From assembly GCA_903813345.2 (NCBI GenBank), contig CAIIXF020000011.1, positions 15,235,754-15,299,753 of the forward strand: DNA of 64,000 nucleotides, in the 5' to 3' direction. The translations under genes were made by a program, and so were the position numbers. The stretch comes from Owenia fusiformis. Its lineage: Eukaryota > Annelida > Polychaeta > Sabellida > Oweniidae. The notes under the pieces are model-generated. The model was given only the letters and a program-made list of their open reading frames with translations. It had not been told where the DNA came from and searched no databases. The first letter of the stretch is position 1; each line of letters starts with the position of its first letter. Below are positions 10,432 to 18,905 of the stretch, in pieces.

Positions 10432-11513
10432 CAGGGTGTTCCATATGTTTCAGGAATGATGCTGTATTTTATTGGTTTTCTTTTCAATCTAACTGAATTT
10501 TTGACACAATGTGTCTAAACATGTTTTGAATAAGTTGGGAAAGTTTCATATCGTGAAATTCAGTAGTCTTAATTATATGGTTGCTATAGTAACCTAATGG
10601 TAGGGTAGGTGGAGCAGGTGTAACAACGCTCAAAATATATGAAATATTTGTAAAAATAGTTTTTTTTGTACGAAGTGTGACTAAGTATTAGGTTGTCAGA
10701 GTTGGATCAAACTTGTCAGTATTTAAACAAAAATGAAGGTGGATACCAAGAAAGTAAAAAAAGGTCATCACCCTTGATCACATCACAATTTAAACACCTG
10801 TCATGTCATGAGTCAAAAAGGAGAATAAACACAGGTCATTTTGGACGAGCGGCCATCTTAAAAAAGTGAAAAAGTCATTAGCAAAGGAAAACCTTCGACT
10901 TAGGCAACACACAACAATCTGTGACAAGACATGACATGTGTGAATAACAGTTTTCTGCAGCAGACACACTAAAACTCCTGACGAATACAAATGGGGACTC
11001 AATGATGGTAACCTCTAGAGTGTATGAGTTGTACAAGTGATTCAAATCTGGAAGGGAAACTGAGACCGATTATCCAAAATGTGGATTTCCGAGAACAGTG
11101 AGAGCGCTAACTAATGCGGAAGGGAAAGATGCTGAAATAATGATGATGGCTAATAAAGAGTGTGATAACATTTTTAATTTCCAGGAATCCACCTTTATTC
11201 TTTTTAATTTCCAACAAGTTTGATGCGACTATGACAAATTAATACATGTACTTTGAACACTTTATACAAATACTACTATTTTTACAAAAATGTCAAGTTT
11301 TGCGCGTTGTTACACCTGCTCCACCACCTGCTCCACCTACCCTACCCCTAGGTTACTATAGCAACCATATTATTCAGTCTACTGAGTTTCATGATATGAA
11401 ACTTTTCCAACTTATTAACAACATATTTGGACACATTTTGTCAAAAAATCAGCTAGATTGGAAAGAAAACCAATAAAATACAGCATCATTCCTGAAACAT
11501 ATGGAACACCCTG
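10432..11513 (+). mobile_element. Mariner-like DNA transposon, ~200-bp inverted repeats, TA duplication
   Basis: The element begins CAGGGTGTTCCATATGTTTC and ends GAAACATATGGAACACCCTG, and is flanked by TA at 10430-10431 and 11514-11515. Left and right ends stay complementary for about 200 bp, including TATGGTTGCTATAGTAACCT and GGTAGGGTAGGTGGAGCAGG. The CAGGGTG tip plus TA duplication is characteristic of the Tc1/mariner superfamily. At 1082 bp with broken frames it cannot encode transposase. A related right end lies at 4936-5217. Confidence 0.75.
11005..11172 (+). pseudogene. Transposase N-terminal relic (mariner-type helix-turn-helix region)
   Basis: In the frame starting at 11005 the translation reads VTSRVYELYK, a stop (TGA 11038-11040), then FKSGRETETDYPKCGFPRTV followed by RALTNAEGKDAEI. 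The pattern aromatic-K-SGRE...D.P..G.PRT resembles the linker after the first helix-turn-helix of mariner transposases. It lies inside the inverted repeats of 10432-11513, and the D,D-containing catalytic part is not recognisable. The assignment rests on a short motif plus the mariner-type ends. Confidence 0.4.
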
Positions 11514-11712
11514 TATTTCACTGCATTTTCATGTTTTTTTAACACCTTATCAAAGCATTCTTCTCACAAGTCTTTTCAGAGCACATAAGTGCACTCTTTG
11601 TGCAAAACTAGAAGATATAGACAATGTGGGAAGGAGTGATTCTTGTTTGAAAAATAACATGCGACTAAATAGAGGAATGCAGAAAATTTCCCATCATGCA
11701 CCCTGACATTAA

Positions 11713-12031
11713 CATTTTTTACTGTAACTCAAAAAGGAATGGAGTGATTTTGTTCAAATTTGATATGTGAAGACTATAAGTATGGCACACTGTCTAATGA
11801 CACTTTGGGTAGTAGGCGGCCATTTTATGTTTTTACTATAACTTGAAAACTAGTGGACCGATTTTGTTCATATTTGATATGTGGATCTCATGAGCCCTGT
11901 ACTGTCTCATGACACTTCGGGTACTAGACGGTCATTTTAAAAAATGGCCGTCATTTTTACATTTTGTACGAGAACTCAAAAAGTAGTGGAGTGATTTAGT
12001 TCATATTTGATATGTAAATACTTTAAGCATG
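11713..12031 (+). repeat. ~150-bp YY1-motif units interrupted by the LTR element
   Basis: Diverged units (AATGGAGTGATTTTGTTCAA, AGTATGGCACACTGTCTAAT, TAGTAGGCGGCCATTTT, AAAATGGCCGTCATTTTT) run up to 12031. The last unit is cut within CTTTAAGCATG by the retrotransposon, and its continuation GGCACATTGTCTAATAAC is at 17556-17573. Confidence 0.7.
12028..12031 (+). other. Target-site duplication CATG (left)
   Basis: CATG directly precedes the 5' LTR and is repeated at 17553-17556 after the 3' LTR. Removing the element and one CATG restores CTTTAAGCATGGCACATTG, the sequence present uninterrupted near 9850. Confidence 0.85.
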
Positions 12032-12340
12032 TGTTACAGTAGTGAGCTACATGCATATTATATTCTACTATATTCACCTATAGTTTAATTTGTAATGTAT
12101 GTTTGCTGTATATGTTGAGCTATTCTTTATTGGAGATCTTGGGTCAAGGTCACAATGACATTATACACTGTATCTTGTAAACAAAACTGAACTGAATGAC
12201 TCATTAACCCTTGACCATCCAGATAGTTCTAGAAATTATAACCATTCATTAAAATTTAATCATGTCACTAAAGATGTCCAATCAAAACTCAACAAGTAGT
12301 CTTAGTTCTAGAAGATTCTTTCTAGATGATTCTTTCACAC

Positions 12341-12348
12341 TATAAATA
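12341..12348 (+). promoter_or_regulatory. TATA box of the 5' LTR
   Basis: TATAAATA follows CTTTCACAC, about 70 bp upstream of AATAAA (12414-12419). This is the usual U3-R spacing for an LTR promoter and its poly(A) signal. The 3' LTR carries the same box at 16977-16984. Confidence 0.6.
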
Positions 12349-12413
12349 AAACTGCAAAGTGGACTCAGTAGCAGATAATTAAGTAATCATAACTGGACAT
12401 CTCAAAGGAACTA

Positions 12414-12419
12414 AATAAA
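12414..12419 (+). terminator. LTR polyadenylation signal AATAAA
   Basis: AATAAA in the context CTAAATAAAGCAG lies downstream of the TATA box in the expected R region. The functional copy for transcript 3' ends would be the one in the 3' LTR, at 17050-17055. Confidence 0.5.
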
Positions 12420-12921
12420 GCAGAATTTCAAAGTTTATTAAAAGGACATCTTCTTAGCGGAATATTATAGACACCTACTGTGGGAACATTTATAACACTA
12501 CAAATATACAACCTGAGGACTTCATATGGACATATATTACAACACACACTATATACGGATTATCATATACATTCGTGGATTATCATAAACATTTGTGGAT
12601 TATCATCAAACATTTGTGGATTATCATCAAACATTATTGGATACGAACATTATAGGATTACAACAAACATTATTGGATTATTACAAACATTGGAGAACTA
12701 TTAACGATTATTGAAACATTTCGTGATCTGGATCATTCTCAAGGATCGTCAACGACATTTATCGACATCAAGAATAAGCCGTACCATTGATTGGACATCA
12801 CTTAAGTATTAAACCTCCTTTATATTATTGTTATATTATTTAGTTTTCAAAGTATAAATATATTGTTATCATATTTTAATTGCTGTTTTTACTTTCTGTT
12901 ATTTTCGAACGTAACAGAAAT

Positions 12922-12939
12922 TGGGGGCTTGTCCGGGAT
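12922..12939 (+). other. Primer binding site complementary to tRNA-Pro
   Basis: TGGGGGCTTGTCCGGGAT lies 5 bp after the LTR. It differs at one position (T for C at position 9) from the tRNA-Pro primer site used by many retroviruses and gypsy elements. This places minus-strand priming by tRNA-Pro. Confidence 0.8.
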
Positions 12940-13028
12940 CCAACTACAACAAGCTAAAATTCAAATATTTCAAAATTAGAAATCCAAAACTTGTACATTT
13001 AAATTGTGAAGACAGCAATTAATTGAAA

Positions 13029-16019
13029 ATGAGTTTTGAGGTTGAGACATTTTTAGAAGCGCCCTCTTTGGAGGAATTTGATGATTTAAAGAAAACTGAA
13101 CTTCTGGCAATTGCAAAACATGTTGGCCTGTCAGTCAAAAGCTCATACAATAAAGGTACAATTAAAAACTTTGTACTTCAATATTTGGTCGCAGAATCAC
13201 TTCTGCCTGAGGAGCCAGCCCAGCATGTCGAGCATACTGATCCTATTAGGCTTAAAGAACTTGAATTGAGAGAAAAAGAGTTGCAAAATGAAAGAGAATT
13301 GAGAGAAAAAGAGTTAGAAATTCAAAAAGAAAGAGAAATTAGAGAATTGAGAGAGAAAGAATTGCAAAATGAAAAAGAAATAAGATTAAGAGAACAAGAA
13401 ATGCAAAATGAAAAAGAAATAAGATTGAGAGAACAAGAAATTCAAAAAGAAAAAGAAGTTGAATTAAAACGTCTTGAATTAGAAGCTCAATCAAAAACTG
13501 ATGAACATGCTACTATGCATCAACATTTTGAAAATAGGTTTGACGCTTCAAAATTTCTCAAATTTGTACCTAAATTTCAAGAGAAAAATGTTGATAAATA
13601 CTTTACACATTTTGAAAAAGTCGCTCAGAGCCTAGACTGGCCTAAATCTGCATGGCCAGTTATGCTTCAGAGTGTATTCACTGGTAAAGCAAGTGAAATA
13701 TTTGCCTCTCTCTCAGCAGAAGTATGCTCTGATTATGACCTTATTAAAAATGCGATTCTTAAAGCTTATGAACTAGTGCCAGAAGCTTACAGACAAAAAT
13801 TTAGAAATGCCCACAAACAGAGTGACCAAACACATGTTGAGTTTGCTCGAGAGCAAGAGCAGCTTTTTGACAGGTGGCTTGTCTCTAAAGATGTATCCGA
13901 AGAGTTCAAAAAGCTCAGAGAGCTTATGCTAATAGAACAATTCAAAAACTGTGTTCAGTATCACATTAGAACTTACTTAGATGAACACAAGGTAGAAACT
14001 TTAAGTCAAGCTGCCACCCTGTCTGATGATTATGCTCTTACTCATAAGGGTAGTTTTATCAAGGGCAATCCTAACTATAGGGGTTATCAGGGTAACAAAC
14101 CTTCATATGACTCTAAATCAAATCAGTCCTCATCATCAAATACATCAAACAAAGCAAAAGACCAGTCTAATTCATCACAGAGTTTTAGCTCAAAATCTGA
14201 TCAATCAAATTCTTCAGGTTCAAAATCAAATGTCACCTGTAATTATTGTAAAAAGCCTGGTCATCTTATTTCTGAATGCTATAGGATTAAGAATAGAAGA
14301 GAGATGTCTGGTTCTGCTCATTCAAATGGTTGTGCTACTGTTCCCATTTCAAGAAAGCCCATTGTTTGGGATTCATATACTCATACTGAGAAATCTACTC
14401 ATAGTGATATTATGGAGGATTATAAGCCTTTCATGTCGGAAGGATCTGTGTCACTGTCAAGTGATGATACCAATTCAAAGCCAATTAAGATTCTTAGAGA
14501 CACGGGTGCATCTCAGACTTTGTTATTAGAAGGTGTCCTTCCTTTATCTGAGGAGTCATTCACAGGTACCCATATTTTGATGCAAGGCATTGAATTAGGA
14601 TTTACTAAAGTTCCCCTCCATCGTATTCATATCACATCAGAGTTAGTCAAAGGGCCAGTTATTGTTGGTGTTAGGCCACAACTTCCTGTTGAAGGAGTCG
14701 CATTGCTTTTAGGCAATGATTTAGCTGGGGGTAAGGTATCATTAGACCCCATTGTTTCTGATCAGCCTTGTTCTATTGAGGATTCTGTCCAAGAGGACTC
14801 TGATATATATCCTGCTTGTGCTGTTACTAGGGCTATGGCTAAAAGGTTAGCTAATAGCGGGGATTCGTCTGTGGGAGATGACTTTGATAGTGGGTTTTTA
14901 AGCTCCTTGTTTGATGATGAATGTCACTCACCACTTGTTAAAGATGATCCTTATCCTATTTTAAAGGCAAATTCTTCATTGAAACAGCCTTCTGTTCGAG
15001 CCAAGCAGTCATCTATTGAGGCAAATTCTTCATTGAAAAAGCCTATTGCCAGAGGTGATTCACCTTCTGAGCAGGATCACTATTTTAATGCGGTTTCGCC
15101 CGCTCTTGCTAGTCCTGATGAAGTTTCATCTTCTTCTGCTAGTGTTCATGAGGTTTCATCCCCTCCTTGTTCTGAGGTTTCATCCTCTTCTAGTTCTGAG
15201 GTTTCATCCTCTATTTCTGATAGTGATTCTTTGAAAAATGATCCTCATTCTAAAAACATATTAATTTATGAACAAGAGCATGATCCATCACTCATTGATC
15301 TTCATAAAAGATGTCTTACTATTGATGAAGCTGATAAGGTCCCTGTTTGTTTCTACAAAAAGGATGGCATATTAATGCGAAAGTGGAGACCTCCTGAAGC
15401 TTCCCCTGAAGATGATTGGGCAATTGTACATCAAATTGTTGTCCCAAAATCATATCATAAGGAAATCTTGAGTCTTGCTCATGATTCTCCCATGGTAGGT
15501 CATTTAGGAGTAACTAAAACATACCATAAAATACTCAATCATTTCTATTGGCCCGAATTAAAACAAGATGTCCAAGAGTATTGTAGGTCTTGTCATACAT
15601 GTCAAATGGTAGGGAAACCTAACCAAGAAATCTCAATTGCTCATTTACAACTTATACCTGCATTTGATGAACCATTCAGTAAGGTTCTTATTGACTGTGT
15701 TGGTCCATTATCAAAAACAAAATCTGATAATCAATATCTGCTCACTATTCTGTCTATGGCCACACGGTTTCTAGAAATAAAGTCACTCCTTATGCTTAGG
15801 AATAACAAAACCAAGTATATTGTGAAATCACAAATCAACAATTTCACAATAGTTGAGCTTTCAAAGGAGCTAATATCCGACTTACAATCTGACTCAGTGC
15901 TGAATGATTTCATTTGCATTGATAAAACTACTCCTGTGAGGTGTAGAGAGCTACACATGATGAAAAAGTATGTTGAGCGTGATAAAATTTCTTTACTCAA
16001 CATGAGCTTGCGCTCTTAG
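13029..16019 (+). CDS. Gag-protease-integrase(partial) polyprotein of the LTR element, 996 aa
   Basis: The frame is open further upstream, but the first ATG is 13029, so that start is chosen. Visible domains: an N-terminal helical SAP-like segment (residues 15-58); a K/E/R-rich coiled coil with repeats of LREKELQNE type (72-155); a gag capsid-like region (170-350); a Ser/Asn-rich linker; a CCHC zinc knuckle (C404, C407, H412, C417) for RNA packaging; an aspartic protease with DTGA at 491-494; a Ser-rich linker with S/E/V repeats (about 670-740); the integrase HHCC zinc domain (H818, H825, C855, C858); and the first catalytic Asp in IDCVGPL (D889). The second Asp and the Glu of the integrase triad are not convincingly present and the last ~60 residues are atypical. 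There is no reverse transcriptase, so the product could package RNA and process itself but not copy it. Confidence 0.9.
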   Translation: MSFEVETFLEAPSLEEFDDLKKTELLAIAKHVGLSVKSSYNKGTIKNFVLQYLVAESLLPEEPAQHVEHTDPIRLKELELREKELQNERELREKELEIQKEREIRELREKELQNEKEIRLREQEMQNEKEIRLREQEIQKEKEVELKRLELEAQSKTDEHATMHQHFENRFDASKFLKFVPKFQEKNVDKYFTHFEKVAQSLDWPKSAWPVMLQSVFTGKASEIFASLSAEVCSDYDLIKNAILKAYELVPEAYRQKFRNAHKQSDQTHVEFAREQEQLFDRWLVSKDVSEEFKKLRELMLIEQFKNCVQYHIRTYLDEHKVETLSQAATLSDDYALTHKGSFIKGNPNYRGYQGNKPSYDSKSNQSSSSNTSNKAKDQSNSSQSFSSKSDQSNSSGSKSNVTCNYCKKPGHLISECYRIKNRREMSGSAHSNGCATVPISRKPIVWDSYTHTEKSTHSDIMEDYKPFMSEGSVSLSSDDTNSKPIKILRDTGASQTLLLEGVLPLSEESFTGTHILMQGIELGFTKVPLHRIHITSELVKGPVIVGVRPQLPVEGVALLLGNDLAGGKVSLDPIVSDQPCSIEDSVQEDSDIYPACAVTRAMAKRLANSGDSSVGDDFDSGFLSSLFDDECHSPLVKDDPYPILKANSSLKQPSVRAKQSSIEANSSLKKPIARGDSPSEQDHYFNAVSPALASPDEVSSSSASVHEVSSPPCSEVSSSSSSEVSSSISDSDSLKNDPHSKNILIYEQEHDPSLIDLHKRCLTIDEADKVPVCFYKKDGILMRKWRPPEASPEDDWAIVHQIVVPKSYHKEILSLAHDSPMVGHLGVTKTYHKILNHFYWPELKQDVQEYCRSCHTCQMVGKPNQEISIAHLQLIPAFDEPFSKVLIDCVGPLSKTKSDNQYLLTILSMATRFLEIKSLLMLRNNKTKYIVKSQINNFTIVELSKELISDLQSDSVLNDFICIDKTTPVRCRELHMMKKYVERDKISLLNMSLRS

Positions 16020-16656
16020 CTCATAGGCCAAACTTGTATGTCAATGACAACTATACATGTATGTTATTCAAGAGTCAGATATTGTAAATTATAATGATTA
16101 ACTCATGAAGATTATATTATATGGTAGGCAAATTAGAGATTTGTGATAACTGTCACTTTATTTTAACAATATATAAAACATTTGCCTAAATAGTGAAATT
16201 GATATTATGTGAACTATAAGATTGTATTAAGATTATGTGAGCATCATAGGTGATCATTAAATAGTGTCACAAGATCACTAGATAATACGAGATTGTACTA
16301 TTAGAAATACTTACATAATCATGTGATAATTTAAAACATTGTACTAGTTTAGTGTTTGTCAGACTCAAAAAGTATGCTATTGTACATGTTATATGATCTA
16401 TTGCGTGTATTGTATTTATGACTTAATGCATAACTTATGTAGATATTATTGTAGTATGTGATTATAAGATCATATTATTAGTTTGTACTCACACTGTAAC
16501 GATAGAAAGTATTATATACTTGTAAACATACTGCACATAAAAAGACTATTGTAAACAAATATTATGTAAGTCTCAACCTCACTTTTAGAAATTGTAACGC
16601 TCGCTACTCAAGATATTATTGTAAAAGTTTTTCATTGCATTCAAAACTTTTCTTTT
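16020..16656 (+). other. Non-coding 3' internal region of the LTR element
   Basis: This 637-bp AT-rich stretch lies between the polyprotein stop and the purine tract. No reverse transcriptase, RNase H or envelope motifs appear in any frame. It probably represents what is left after loss of the polymerase region, or sequence captured by the non-autonomous form. Confidence 0.6.
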
Positions 16657-16667
16657 AAGGAGGGAGG
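16657..16667 (+). other. Polypurine tract
   Basis: AAGGAGGGAGG immediately precedes the 3' LTR, the required position for plus-strand priming. Confidence 0.85.
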
Positions 16668-17552
16668 TGTTACAGTAGTGAGCTACATGCATATTATATT
16701 CTACTATATTCACCTATAGTTTAATTTGTAATGTATGTTTGCTGTATATGTTGAGCTATTCTTTATTGGAGATCTTGGGTCAAGGTCACAATGACATTAT
16801 ACACTGTATCTTGTAAACAAAACTGAACTGAATGACTCATTAACCCTTGACCATCCAGATAGTTCTAGAAATTATAACCATTCATTAAAATTTAATCATG
16901 TCACTAAAGATGTCCAATCAAAACTCAACAAGTAGTCTTAGTTCTAGAAGATTCTTTCTAGATGATTCTTTCACACTATAAATAAAACTGCAAAGTGGAC
17001 TCAGTAGCAGATAATTAAGTAATCATAACTGGACATCTCAAAGGAACTAAATAAAGCAGAATTTCAAAGTTTATTAAAAGGACATCTTCTTAGCGGAATA
17101 TTATAGACACCTACTGTGGGAACATTTATAACACTACAAATATACAACCTGAGGACTTCATATGGACATATATTACAACACACACTATATACGGATTATC
17201 ATATACATTCGTGGATTATCATAAACATTTGTGGATTATCATCAAACATTTGTGGATTATCATCAAACATTATTGGATACGAACATTATAGGATTACAAC
17301 AAACATTATTGGATTATTACAAACATTGGAGAACTATTAACGATTATTGAAACATTTCGTGATCTGGATCATTCTCAAGGATCGTCAACGACATTTATCG
17401 ACATCAAGAATAAGCCGTACCATTGATTGGACATCACTTAAGTATTAAACCTCCTTTATATTATTGTTATATTATTTAGTTTTCAAAGTATAAATATATT
17501 GTTATCATATTTTAATTGCTGTTTTTACTTTCTGTTATTTTCGAACGTAACA
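16668..17552 (+). repeat. 3' LTR (885 bp)
   Basis: Same length and, by eye, the same sequence as 12032-12916 at an offset of 4636 bp. It is followed by the CATG duplication (17553-17556). Confidence 0.92.
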
Positions 17553-17683
17553 CATGGCACATTGTCTAATAACATGTTATTTTGAAAAATGGCCACCATT
17601 TACATGTACATATGTGTGTGTGTGTGTAATTGTATGTGTCAGACTCAATTGAGAAATGCAAAAATTCCCAATATGCACCCTGA
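17553..17683 (+). repeat. Continuation of the interrupted ~150-bp unit and a MITE fragment
   Basis: GGCACATTGTCTAATAAC resumes the unit cut at 12031. A (TG)n tract (17612-17626) follows, then CTCAATTGAG...ATGCACCCTGA, the tip of the TTAA MITE, ending where the 4.77-kb tandem array starts. Confidence 0.6.
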
Positions 17684-17834
17684 AGATAAAGAATCATTTG
17701 AAGATGAGCCATTCGCTGGAAGACGAGGCACCAACTAGAATATAAGCCAGCTCCTGGAATATGATCGGCCACTTTCCAGATTACAAGCCATCTGCTGAAA
17801 GTCAAGCCACTCATCTGAAGATAACCTGCTCTCT

Positions 17835-17935
17835 GAAAGATGACCCATCCGCTGGAAGATGATCCATCCGCTGGAAGATGATCCACCTGGTGGAAGATGA
17901 TCAAACTGCTGAAAGATGATCTCACTGGAGAATTT
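17835..17935 (+). repeat. Degenerate 19-mer block, copy 1 (CCGCTGGAAGATGATCCAT type)
   Basis: Five or six units of CCGCTGGAAGATGATCCAT and variants, 19 bp each, related to the main minisatellite in the same repeat. Equivalent blocks lie at about 22300-22410, 27090-27200 and 31885-31990. Confidence 0.65.
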
Positions 17936-18330
17936 GCATTCCCTCCTCCCCCTGTTATGGAAGCGTCTTGATCACGGAAGCCTTGTTGTAAAATTGAAAA
18001 TTGAAACCAATTGCTAAACTTTTCCTATTTTGTATGTACTTTCAGAGGCACTCCTCTTCCCCTGAAGATAAGTTTCTGTCCTTTCCTAGGAGTTTATGAG
18101 AGTAACTTCAATATGCACCATCTGCCTGCAACGCCTGTTTCTACATAGGATATTGTTATTCTGGTGATATCTGTGTGTTACTGAAGAAGCATTGCCCGGG
18201 ATGGAAGATTATCTCTAGGATGTGGGGTTCAAGTAAGTACAGTATTTTTATTTCCTAATGTACAATATTTCTTCCAGATTTACCTTTAGCTTGGAGGTAT
18301 CAGCCCACTAGTACCTGAGCCACACACTGG
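17930..18330 (+). repeat. Segment A' (copy 1), diverged paralogue of segment A
   Basis: Shares with segment A (for example 21690-22085) the order TGCATTCCCTCCTCCCCCTG, TTTGTATGTACTTTCAG, CACTCCTCTTCCCCTGA, ATTGTTATTCTGGTGAT, GTTCAAGTAAGTAC, CAGATTTACCTTTAGC and CTGGAAGCCACA. Further copies are at about 22415-22815, 27205-27607 and 31995-32400. Splice-like acceptor and donor signals sit at the same places in A and A'. Confidence 0.65.
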
Positions 18331-18344
18331 AAGCCACAAACTGC

Positions 18345-18905
18345 AAGACAACCCACTGGAAGAAAAACAACCCACCGGAAGAAGAACAACCCACTGGAAG
18401 AAGAGCAACCAACTGGAAGAAGAGCAACCAACTGGAAGAAGAGCAACCAACTGGAACAAGAGCAACCAACTGAAAGAAGAGCAACCAACTGAAAGAAGAG
18501 CAACCAACTGGAAGAAGAGCAACCAACTGGAAGAAGAGCAATCAACTGGAAGAAGAGCAACGAACTGAAAGAAGAGCAACCAACTAGAAGAAGAGCAACC
18601 AACTGGAAGAAGAGCAACCAACTGGAAGAAGAGCAACCAACTCGAAGAAGAGCAACCAACTGGAAGAAGAGCAACCAACTGGAAGAAGAGCAACCAACTG
18701 GAAGAAGAGCAACCAACTGGAAGAAGAGCAACCAACTGGAAGATGAGCAACCAACTGGAAGAAAATTCACCCGCTGGAAGATGAGCAACCCACTGAAAGA
18801 TGAGCAACTCACTGGAAGATGGGCAACTCACTGGAAGATGAGCAACTCACTGGAAGATGAACAACCCATTGGAAGATGAACAACCGACTGGAAGATGAAC
18901 AACCC
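18345..18905 (+). repeat. 19-bp purine-rich minisatellite, copy 1
   Basis: About 29 units of AACTGGAAGAAGAGCAACC with variants (GAAAGA, GATGAAC, GATGAGC). GAGCAACC starts at 18403, 18422 and 18441, so the period is exactly 19. Because 19 is not a multiple of 3 and the unit lacks stops in either direction, long frames open on both strands in several phases. These are not evidence of genes. Confidence 0.9.

Larger units (their letters stand above)
10277..11712. mobile_element. Second TTAA MITE copy, split by a mariner-like insertion
   Basis: The left part (10277-10431) and right part (11514-11712) align to the two halves of the 7336-7668 MITE: CTCCTTCCCCACATTGTCTA, TCTTCCAGGTTTGCACAAA and GCACTTATGTGCCTAGAAAA on the left; GGAAGGAGTGATTCTTGTTT and CCCATCATGCACCCTGAC on the right, ending beside TTAA (11709-11712). 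The extreme left tip is missing. The 1082-bp element described next sits between the halves. Confidence 0.7.
12032..12916 (+). repeat. 5' LTR (885 bp)
   Basis: Begins TGTTACAGTAGTGAGC and ends TTTTCGAACGTAACA, giving perfect 6-bp terminal inverted repeats. It contains a TATA box, a polyadenylation signal and a ~20-bp tandem motif (GGATTATCAT at 12557, 12577, 12597 and 12618). The 74-codon frame inside occurs identically in the 3' LTR and is not a gene. Confidence 0.92.
12032..17552 (+). mobile_element. Non-autonomous Ty3/gypsy-class LTR retrotransposon, probably Gmr1-like
   Basis: The 5521-bp element has two 885-bp LTRs that I find identical by eye, TGTTAC...GTAACA termini, a tRNA-Pro-type primer site, one ORF with gag, CCHC knuckle, aspartic protease and integrase zinc/partial core, a purine tract and a CATG duplication. 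Reverse transcriptase and RNase H are missing. Protease followed directly by integrase is native to the Gmr1-like clade (PR-IN-RT-RH order), so a single 3' deletion after the integrase start would explain the structure. Identical LTRs and an open frame argue for recent insertion, with polymerase supplied by a relative elsewhere. Confidence 0.9.

Noticed and set aside
12480-12704. 74-codon frame repeated at 17116-17340
   Set aside because: It lies wholly in the LTRs and is composed of the LTR's 20-bp repeat; no motif.
13023-13028. Upstream TTG as the start of the polyprotein
   Set aside because: TTG is an unlikely eukaryotic start; an ATG in frame two codons downstream (13029) is preferred.
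14026-14529. 167-codon frame overlapping the gag-protease ORF, and frames at 15046 (+) and 15731 (-)
   Set aside because: Shadows of the large ORF in other frames.
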